DNA of 64,000 nucleotides from a bacterium (GTDB lineage Bacteria > Desulfobacterota > Binatia > HRBIN30 > CADEER01): assembly GCA_019637795.1 (NCBI GenBank), contig JAHBUY010000001.1, forward strand, positions 703,001 to 767,000. Direction: 5' to 3'. The first letter of the stretch is position 1, and the number at the start of each line of letters is the position of its first letter. Under the pieces are notes generated by a model. That model did not search any database. It was not told where the DNA came from and worked only from the letters and a program-made list of their open reading frames with translations. The position numbers and the translations under genes were made by a program. Positions 19,045-25,446 of the stretch are shown one piece after another.

Positions 19045-21147
19045 TCAGCCCCCGGCAGGTCGTCTGGCCGGCGGCCGACCGGCCGCCGGCGACCGCACCG
19101 CGATCCGGTAGTTCCCGAAACGGTCGAGCGTCGCCACCTGTCCGGGGTGGACGACGATGGTCGTGAACGGCTCCTCGATGATCGCCGGACCGCGGAGGCG
19201 GTGGCCGACCCGCACCCGGGGACCGTCGTAGATCGCGGCGTCGACGAACCGGCCGCCGAAGTAGGCCCGACGCCGCCCCTTGCGCGGCGGTTTCGAGGAC
19301 GACCGGCCGATGCGCGGCAGCCGCGGCTTCTCGGTGACGCCGACCAGTGTCAGGCGGAGGCCGCGCAGGATCGGCTGCTCGTCGCGCGAGGCATAGGTGT
19401 GCAGCTCCTCGTGCAGGGCGTGGAACCGCTCGACCGTCGCCGCGAGATCGCGCGCCGTCAGCGTGCCGCTCGCCGCGGCCAGCGGCACCGCCATGTCGAA
19501 CGTCTGCCCCGGGTAGCAGAGCTGCATCGACCGCCGCACCTCGAGCCGCGCGTGCTGGCCGCGACGGCTGCCGAGGACGCGCCTGGCCGCCGCTTCCATT
19601 TCGGCGAACAGCGCGTTGACGCGCGCCAGGTCGACCGCGCCGACCGGCGCGATGTAGGCGCGCATCTCGTCGATGAGGTGATCCGAGAGCTGCAGCCCGA
19701 GGGCCGAGAACGCCGGCGCCAGCTTCGGCACCAGCACCTCGCCGATGCCCAGCTCCTCGGCCTGCGCCGTCGCGTGCACTGGTCCGTTGCCGCCGTACGC
19801 CACCATCGTCAGCCGCCGCGGATCGACGCCGCGCGCCGCGGCGACGCGGCGGATGGCGTTCGCCATGTGCGCGTTCACCAGACGATAGATGCCCTGCGCC
19901 GCCTCCACCCAGCCGATGCCGAGGGGCCGCGCCACCTGCGCCTCCAGCGCCTCGCGCACCCCGGCGGGGTCGAGCGTCATGCGCCCGGCGCAGAAATCGC
20001 CCGGGTTGAGATAGCCGAGCAGCAGGTTGGCGTCGGTCACCGTCACCTCGCGGCCGCCGCGGCCGTAGCAGATCGGCCCCGGCTGGGCGCCGGCGCTGCG
20101 CGGCCCGATCTGCAGCGCGCCCTCGACCACCGACGCGATCGAGCCGCCGCCGGCGCCGATCGAGTGGATGTCCACCATCGGCAGGCCGATGAGATAACGG
20201 TGGTGCCAGTTCCACCCCGCCGTCACCTCCGGCTGGCCGCCGCGGATCAGGCAGATGTCGTAGCTGGTGCCGCCCATGTCGGCGCAGACGAACCCGTCGA
20301 TGCCCGCCTGCCGGCCGACCGCGCAGGCGGCGATCACGCCGCCGGTCGGCCCGGAGCTCAGCGTCGTCACCGGCCGGCGGGCGATGTACTCGGGCGTCAT
20401 GATGCCGCCGTTCGACTGCATCACCAGCAGCGCCCGCGCGTAGCCCGCGCCCCGCAGGCGATCCACCAGCCGCTGCAGGTAGCGCTGGATCTTCGGCCCG
20501 ACGTAGGCGTTCACCAGCGTCGTGCTGGTGCGCTCGAACTCGGGCGCCGACGGCATCACCTCGTGCGACAGCGAGACGTGGAGCTGCGGGCATTCCTCGG
20601 CGGCGATCTCGCGCACCCGACGCTCGTGCGCCGGGTTGACGAAGGAGAACATGAACACCACCGCCAGCGACTCGGTGCCGAGCTGCACCAGCCGTCGCAG
20701 CGCGGCGCGCACCGCCGCCTCGTCGAGCGGCGTCACCACCTGCCCCTCGAAGTCGAGCCGCTCGGGCACGCCGATCCGCCGCCGGCGCAGCGCGATGGGC
20801 GGCGGCGGCGGCAGCGCCGGATTCCAGATGTCCTCCTTGAAGCCGCGCCGCAGCTCGATCTCGTCGCGGTGCCCGGCGGTGGTGATCAACCCGGTCACCG
20901 CCCCGCTCATCTCGATCATCGTGTTGTCGGCGGTCGTCGTGCCGTGGACGATGGCGCTGGTCTTCGCCAGCAGCGCGCCGAGGGCCACGCCCTCGCCCGC
21001 GGCGAGCAGACCAATGCCGTCCAGCACCCCACGCGATTGATCGTCCGGCGTCGTCGGACTCTTGGCGAGCGCGATCGACCCGTCCGGCCGCGCCAGCACG
21101 AGATCGGTGAAGGTGCCACCGACGTCGATCCCGATGCGGTAACTCAT
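19045..21147 (-). CDS. hyuA: hydantoinase/oxoprolinase A-type subunit
   Basis: 700 residues, ATP-dependent subunit of the N-methylhydantoinase / 5-oxoprolinase / acetone- or acetophenone-carboxylase superfamily. The ASKHA fold opens with YRIGIDVGGTFTDLVLA. The family stretches GTTTADNTMIEMSGA, VMQSNGGIMTPEYIARRPV, DMGGTSYDICLIRGG and VNAHMANAIRRVAAARGVDP are present. It is last in the operon thiolase-DUF35-HyuB-HyuA and separated from hyuB by a palindromic repeat. The ATG at 21147 has no ribosome site. The company of acyl-CoA enzymes favours a ketone or acyl carboxylation/hydrolysis role over hydantoin use (inference). Confidence 0.9.
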   Translation of the reverse strand: MSYRIGIDVGGTFTDLVLARPDGSIALAKSPTTPDDQSRGVLDGIGLLAAGEGVALGALLAKTSAIVHGTTTADNTMIEMSGAVTGLITTAGHRDEIELRRGFKEDIWNPALPPPPPIALRRRRIGVPERLDFEGQVVTPLDEAAVRAALRRLVQLGTESLAVVFMFSFVNPAHERRVREIAAEECPQLHVSLSHEVMPSAPEFERTSTTLVNAYVGPKIQRYLQRLVDRLRGAGYARALLVMQSNGGIMTPEYIARRPVTTLSSGPTGGVIAACAVGRQAGIDGFVCADMGGTSYDICLIRGGQPEVTAGWNWHHRYLIGLPMVDIHSIGAGGGSIASVVEGALQIGPRSAGAQPGPICYGRGGREVTVTDANLLLGYLNPGDFCAGRMTLDPAGVREALEAQVARPLGIGWVEAAQGIYRLVNAHMANAIRRVAAARGVDPRRLTMVAYGGNGPVHATAQAEELGIGEVLVPKLAPAFSALGLQLSDHLIDEMRAYIAPVGAVDLARVNALFAEMEAAARRVLGSRRGQHARLEVRRSMQLCYPGQTFDMAVPLAAASGTLTARDLAATVERFHALHEELHTYASRDEQPILRGLRLTLVGVTEKPRLPRIGRSSSKPPRKGRRRAYFGGRFVDAAIYDGPRVRVGHRLRGPAIIEEPFTTIVVHPGQVATLDRFGNYRIAVRSPAAGRPPARRPAGG

Positions 21148-21153
21148 GCGAAG

Positions 21154-21264
21154 CCACTAATGAACACGAAGGCACACGAAGGCACACAAAGGCGTGCGGG
21201 TCGCGATGGCGATTCCAGGTCGAACGCGTTTGTGTTCATTGCGGCCCTTCGTGTTCATTCGTGG
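21154..21264. repeat. interspersed palindrome between hyuA and hyuB, ACACGAAGG type
   Basis: The left arm CCACTAATGAACACGAAGG (21154-21172) continues into two more ACACGAAGG/ACACAAAGG words. The right arm CCTTCGTGTTCATTCGTGG (21246-21264) is its near-perfect inverted copy, with a second GTTTGTGTTCATT word before it. The element fills the whole hyuA-hyuB gap. Its right arm supplies the last codons and the stop of hyuB (ending THE). Confidence 0.8.
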
Positions 21265-23075
21265 GTTCTTCGCTCCGCGCGCAGCGCGCTCGTCGCGGCG
21301 TGGTCGATGGCGAGGTCGAGCGCCGCCAACGAGCCGGTGAGGACGACGCCGTAGTCGCGGCGCGCGCCTTCGACGGAGACGTACTCGTCGAGGACGTCGT
21401 CGAGCACCGCCTGCGGATCGCGCGCCAGCGGATCGCCCCAGCCGCCGCCCCCGCCGTAGCGGTACTCGTAGCGGTCGCCCGTCTCGTGCGGGACGTAGAA
21501 CGCGGTGGTCTCGACCACCTGCTCGCGGGGGCTCCCGGCGCACAGCGTCAACTCGTTGGGCGCGCCGTTGCCGCCGCCGGCGATGCCGGGCATCGGGTAC
21601 TTGCGGCCGACCACGTAGGTGTAGATCTGCGACGGCGCCAGGATCTGCTTCACGTAGCGCGTGCCCGGACAGCCGCGCCACTGGCCGGGACCGCCGGTGT
21701 CGGTGGCGTAGTCGCGCGCCAGGTGGCGCACCGGGAAGATACTCTCGTTGATCTCGCCGGTGGCGCGGATGAGGTTGCCGAAGCTGACGTTCATCGCCCC
21801 CCAACCGTCCTGCCCCTTCACCGCGCCGCAGTAGGCGCCGAAGGTGTCGACCGAGTGGTCGATGAAGAGCTGGCCGGTGCGCGGGTGGGTGCCGAAGATC
21901 ACCGTCGGCATGCCCATCTTGTAGATCTGCGGGCAGCAGCGCTCCGGGATCACCTGCTCCAGCGCCTTGGCGATCGCCTCGCCAACCTCGGTGCCGGGGT
22001 GGTGCGTGCCCGCCGCCACCGACTTGTTGGGCGGCGGGTTGAGGCAGCAGCCCTTGGGAACGATCAGCTCGATCGAGTCGAAGAACCCCTCGTTCTTGGG
22101 GATCGACGGGTCCATCATCGTGGCGATCTGCGCCACCACGTAGCCGCGGGTGTTGCCGAAGGTCGAGTAGGCAGCGAGGTTCTCGCGCGTGTCAGAGCCG
22201 GTGAAGTCGACCGTGAGGCGGTCGCCCTTGACCGTCACCTTGCAGTGGATGTGGATGTCCTTGTTCCCCTTCGGATCGTGATCGACGTACGCATCCGACT
22301 CGTAGGTGCCGTCCGGCCACGAGGCGACCTCGGCGCGGAAGCGGCGCGCCGCGTAGTCGATCATGTACTGCGCCGCCCCGCGCACGGCGGCGACGCCATG
22401 GCGCTCGATCACCTCCTGCAGGCGGCGGGCGCCGAGTTGGGCGGCGCCGACCTGCGCCCGCAGGTCGCCCACAAAGGTCGGGGTGCGGTTGTTCACCTTC
22501 ATGAAGTAGGTGATGTCCTTCCGTTCGACGCCCTTCTCGAAGATCTTCACCGCCGGGAAGCGCACGCCCTCGGCCCAGATGTCGCCGGCGTCCACGTTGT
22601 ACCCGCCCGGCATGCCGCCGCCGGTGTCGGCATGGTGGCACTGGATGGAGGCGATCAGCACCAGCTCGCCCTGGTGAAACACCGGCGCGAAGATGTTGTA
22701 GTCCGGCAGGTGGCCGCCGCCGTGGTAGGGATCGTTGGCCACCAGCACGTCGCCCGCGTAGAGGCCGTCGACGCCGAAGAACTCGAGCGCGAAGCGCACC
22801 GGCAGCGTCGAGCTGAGCATGAACTGCGGGATGCCGACCGACAGCGCCGCCAGCGCGCCGCGGCCGTCGAGAATGGTGGCGTTGCGCTCGTTCGACTGGT
22901 TGAGGATCGGCGTCGTCGCCGTCAGGCTGACGTGGGTCGCCATCTCGTAGCAGATGGTCTCCATGCAGCCGCGGATGATCTCCGCGGTGACGGCATCGAC
23001 CGCCGGCTTGCGCACCGCCGCCTTCTTCTTCCGCGTCACTGGTCGCTGTGGCTTGCGTCGCGAAGCGATCGCCAT
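21255..23075 (-). CDS. hyuB: hydantoinase/oxoprolinase B-type subunit
   Basis: 606 residues, partner of HyuA. A basic leader (RRKPQRPVTRKKK) precedes the family core: CMETICYEMATHVSLTATTP, QSNERNATILDGRG, DVLVANDPYHGGGHLPDYN (metal- and substrate-site region), VDFTGSDTRENLAAYSTFGN and YRYGGGGGWGDPLARDPQ. ATG 23075 is used because GGGAA lies 7 nt upstream; ATG 23087 and GTG 23093 are in frame but run into a palindrome. The C-terminal residues and stop are contributed by another palindrome, suggesting the original end was replaced. Lengths of HyuA and HyuB match the separate-subunit enzymes. Confidence 0.9.
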   Translation of the reverse strand: MAIASRRKPQRPVTRKKKAAVRKPAVDAVTAEIIRGCMETICYEMATHVSLTATTPILNQSNERNATILDGRGALAALSVGIPQFMLSSTLPVRFALEFFGVDGLYAGDVLVANDPYHGGGHLPDYNIFAPVFHQGELVLIASIQCHHADTGGGMPGGYNVDAGDIWAEGVRFPAVKIFEKGVERKDITYFMKVNNRTPTFVGDLRAQVGAAQLGARRLQEVIERHGVAAVRGAAQYMIDYAARRFRAEVASWPDGTYESDAYVDHDPKGNKDIHIHCKVTVKGDRLTVDFTGSDTRENLAAYSTFGNTRGYVVAQIATMMDPSIPKNEGFFDSIELIVPKGCCLNPPPNKSVAAGTHHPGTEVGEAIAKALEQVIPERCCPQIYKMGMPTVIFGTHPRTGQLFIDHSVDTFGAYCGAVKGQDGWGAMNVSFGNLIRATGEINESIFPVRHLARDYATDTGGPGQWRGCPGTRYVKQILAPSQIYTYVVGRKYPMPGIAGGGNGAPNELTLCAGSPREQVVETTAFYVPHETGDRYEYRYGGGGGWGDPLARDPQAVLDDVLDEYVSVEGARRDYGVVLTGSLAALDLAIDHAATSALRAERRTHE

Positions 23076-23089
23076 GTCGATTCCCATTC

Positions 23090-23145
23090 TCACCGCAGAG
23101 GCGCGGAGACGCGGACATCTCCGTGTCTCTGCGCCTCTGCGGTGA
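23090..23145. repeat. 26-bp stem / 4-nt loop palindrome, CGCAGAGG type
   Basis: Left arm 23090-23115 (TCACCGCAGAGGCGCGGAGA then CGCGGA), loop CATC, right arm 23120-23145; 24 of 26 positions pair. This is the most compact copy of the palindrome family. It lies between hyuB and the DUF35 gene inside one operon. Confidence 0.85.
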
Positions 23146-23153
23146 AATCGTCT

Positions 23154-23564
23154 TCAGGCCCTCTTCCAGCGCACCAGCGCGGTGTCGTCGCTCACCTTGT
23201 CGAACACCACCTCGACCGGCATGCCGATGTGGATCTCCTGGTTCGGCGTGCCGACGAGATTGCCGTGCAGGCGCGGTCCTTCGTCGAGCTGGATGATCAC
23301 GACGTTGTACGGCGCGTCGGGATTGAATGCCGGATGCTGCGACTGGTGCACGACGACCCAACTGTACACCGTGCCGCGGCCGCTCAACGCCACCCACTCG
23401 GCGGCCTCGGACAGGCAGCGGGGGCAGAGGAGCGAGGGCGGAAAGCGAACGTGGCCGCAGCCGCCGCACCGCTGCATCCGCAGCTCGCCCCTGAGCGCCG
23501 CCTCCCAGAACGGCGCGCTGTCCTCGCTCGGACGCGGCAGCGGCTTCTCGATGGCGCCGAACAT
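23154..23564 (-). CDS. DUF35 zinc-ribbon/OB-fold acyl-CoA-associated protein
   Basis: 136 residues. The rubredoxin-like zinc ribbon has four Cys (CGGC...CPRC) at about residues 33-50, then an OB fold (GRGTVYSWVVVHQSQHPAFN ... VEVVFDKVSDDTALVRW). These ChsH2-C/DUF35 proteins bind acyl-CoA and form channels to a partner thiolase-fold or hydratase subunit. Its gene lies 8 nt after the thiolase stop with an AGGAGGAGCG ribosome site, the standard thiolase-DUF35 arrangement. It almost certainly forms a complex with that thiolase. Confidence 0.9.
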   Translation of the reverse strand: MFGAIEKPLPRPSEDSAPFWEAALRGELRMQRCGGCGHVRFPPSLLCPRCLSEAAEWVALSGRGTVYSWVVVHQSQHPAFNPDAPYNVVIIQLDEGPRLHGNLVGTPNQEIHIGMPVEVVFDKVSDDTALVRWKRA

Positions 23565-23572
23565 CGCTCCTC

Positions 23573-24733
23573 CTAGTCGCGCCCGAGCAGGAGGGCGCTG
23601 TAGCTGACCGTCGGCGGCGCCTCGTGCGGCGCGCCGCCGTAGCCGGTGACCAGGCAGAGCTCGCAGTCGGGCACCTGTCGCGCCGCCGCGGTGCCGCGCA
23701 CCTGGCGCACCGCCTCGCGGATGTGGCCGAACCCGGAGAGGTGGCCCTCGGAGATCAGCCCGCCGGCGGTGTTGCACGGCAGGCTGCCGCCATGGGTGAC
23801 CTGGCCGGCCTCGACGAAGGCGCCGGCCTCGCCCGGGGCGCAGAAACCGTAGGCGACCAGGTCGTGCATGACGCGCGGCGTGAAGGCGTCGTAGAGCTGC
23901 GCGCAGTCGACGTCCGCCGGCTGCACGCCGGCCATCGCGTACACCTGGTCGGCAGCGCGGCTGCCGGAGAGGCGCTCGGGGTCGCGGCCGTTGGGATGGA
24001 TGATCTCGGTGGCGTGCGTCTGCCCGGCACCGAGGATGCGCGCCGGCTTCTGCTTGAGATCGCGGGCGCGCTCCAGCGAGGTCACGATGCAGGCGCCGCC
24101 GCCATCGGTGTTCGGACAGCAGTCGAAGAGACGCAGCGGCTCCACCACCCAGCGCGAGGCCAGGTACTGCTCGAGGGTCATCGGCTTCTGCATCTGCGCC
24201 TCGGGGTTGTCGCGCGCGTGCGCCCGCCAGGTGACGGCGATCTGCCCGTACTGCGCCTCGGTGTAGCCGTGCTCGTGCATCTGCCGGCGCTTGATGTGGC
24301 CCATCAGGGTGAGCGCGCCGACGTCGCCGTACGGGACCTGGAACTCCGAGCCGAAGAGCTGCATGGCGACGCCCTGCGGCCAGTTCTGGGTCGCGAAGCA
24401 GCACAGCACCGCCGTGCAGTAGCCGGCATCGATCGCCGCCATCGCCGTCTGCACCGAGCCGCAGGCGGTGGCGCCGCCGAGGTCCATGGTGGCGGAGAAC
24501 GTCGGCTCGAGGCCGAGGTAGCCGGCGACCCGCGCCGCCCAGCCGTGCTGCTCGCCCATGATCGCCGGCATCATCACCAGAACGCCGTCGATGGCGTCGC
24601 GGCCGATGCCCGCATCCTCGATCGCCCGCTTGCTCGCCTCGAGGGTGAAGCCCATCGTGCTCACCCCCTGCAGCTTGCCGAAACGCGACGTGCCCACGCC
24701 GACGATCGCATACCTGCCGCTGACGCTGCTCAT
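23573..24733 (-). CDS. SCP2-type thiolase
   Basis: 386 residues, thiolase fold. The N-terminal strand-helix is YAIVGVGTSRFGKLQGVS. The nucleophile Cys is C91 in GGATACGSVQTA. The conserved NTAGGLISEGHLSGFGHI near the C-terminus carries the catalytic His. The SCP2 branch carries out thiolytic cleavage of (often branched or steroid-side-chain) 3-keto or aldol-type acyl-CoA with DUF35 partners. It heads the operon running into DUF35, hyuB and hyuA. ATG 24733 sits after GGAGTGGGGGG; an in-frame upstream start lacks family sequence. The exact substrate is unknown. Confidence 0.88.
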   Translation of the reverse strand: MSSVSGRYAIVGVGTSRFGKLQGVSTMGFTLEASKRAIEDAGIGRDAIDGVLVMMPAIMGEQHGWAARVAGYLGLEPTFSATMDLGGATACGSVQTAMAAIDAGYCTAVLCCFATQNWPQGVAMQLFGSEFQVPYGDVGALTLMGHIKRRQMHEHGYTEAQYGQIAVTWRAHARDNPEAQMQKPMTLEQYLASRWVVEPLRLFDCCPNTDGGGACIVTSLERARDLKQKPARILGAGQTHATEIIHPNGRDPERLSGSRAADQVYAMAGVQPADVDCAQLYDAFTPRVMHDLVAYGFCAPGEAGAFVEAGQVTHGGSLPCNTAGGLISEGHLSGFGHIREAVRQVRGTAAARQVPDCELCLVTGYGGAPHEAPPTVSYSALLLGRD

Positions 24734-24943
24734 CCCCCCACTCCCGGATTCAATCAAACGACCTAGCCAGTTGCCTGGGGGGAGGCCGCAAAGTCAAGGA
24801 ACGGGACGCGGAGGTAACGCGTCACGCGGGGGCGCAGAGGCGCGCAAGCCAGAAGACGACCCCCTGTCAGGCTCGTCCGCGCGTCGCCCCTCGGCGTCCC
24901 GGCATCGAAATCATCGGGCCCGGCTCCCACGGGCGCGTCCGCG
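24734..24943. other. gap upstream of the thiolase operon
   Basis: About 210 nt without a gene. A TTGACT (minus strand, 24798-24793) could be the thiolase -35 box, but no good -10 is spaced from it. GC-rich, otherwise featureless. Confidence 0.4.
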
Positions 24944-25273
24944 CTACTTCTTCGGTGCGGCAGCGTTTGCCGCCGGTTCCGGTGCGGCGGGTGCGCCGCT
25001 GACGGTGACCTGGGGGCGCAGTTGCTCGAGCATCTTGTCGCCGACGCCGCGCACCAGTCTGAGGTCGTCGACGCTCTTGAACTGACCGTTCTTGTCGCGG
25101 TGCTCGACGATCGCCTGCGCCTTGGCCGGGCCGATGCCCTTCAAGGTCGCGAGCTCAGCCGCCGAGGCGGTGTTGATGTTGAGCGGGGTGGTGCCGGCGA
25201 ACAGCGGCGACGCGGCGCACAGCGCCAGCGCCGCGAGCATCGCCGTCACGGTACGCGTGATGGGTCCTGCCAT
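24944..25273 (-). CDS. comEA: ComEA-like helix-hairpin-helix DNA-binding protein
   Basis: 109 residues. Signal peptide (TAMLAALALCAASPLFAG), then the double helix-hairpin-helix domain (LNINTASAAELATLKGIG and DLRLVRGVGDKMLEQLRPQV) that holds incoming double-stranded DNA in the periplasm during natural transformation. An Ala/Pro tail follows. ATG 25273 has AGGAGG upstream. The gene is divergent from comEC, which encodes the inner-membrane channel, so the two uptake components share a control region of about 170 nt. Confidence 0.9.
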   Translation of the reverse strand: MAGPITRTVTAMLAALALCAASPLFAGTTPLNINTASAAELATLKGIGPAKAQAIVEHRDKNGQFKSVDDLRLVRGVGDKMLEQLRPQVTVSGAPAAPEPAANAAAPKK

Positions 25274-25348
25274 GGGTTCCTCCTCCTGTCTCGGCCGGCG
25301 CGCAGGCGCCGGTCTGGTGGTGTGGGCCCGTGGGAGCCGGGTGCCCGT

Positions 25349-25378
25349 GGCGTAGCGCGCCGCGCCCTGGCATGTAAA
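25349..25378 (-). promoter_or_regulatory. candidate comEA promoter in an AT-rich pocket
   Basis: Read on the minus strand: TTTACA (25378-25373), an 18-nt spacer and TACGCC (25354-25349). The adjoining stretch 25371-25415 is strikingly AT-rich for this DNA and lies between the divergent com genes. Confidence 0.35.
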
Positions 25379-25446
25379 GATGCTTTCTATCATTGATATC
25401 TATTATTTTGACTGCACGACTGCTGACTGACGAACGGCTGCGCGAC

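Noticed and set aside
19147..21354. Long open frame antisense to hyuA ending in NTKAHEGT...VFIAALRVHSW
   Set aside because: It is opposite a clear family gene in GC-rich DNA, and its end is a translation of the palindromic repeat. Same judgement for the long antisense frames opposite rpoD, comEC, the subtilase and the hyuB operon.
24810..24880. GGACGCGGAGG / GCGCAGAGGCGCG words upstream of the thiolase operon as another palindrome copy
   Set aside because: Only one arm-like stretch; no inverted partner within about 200 nt.
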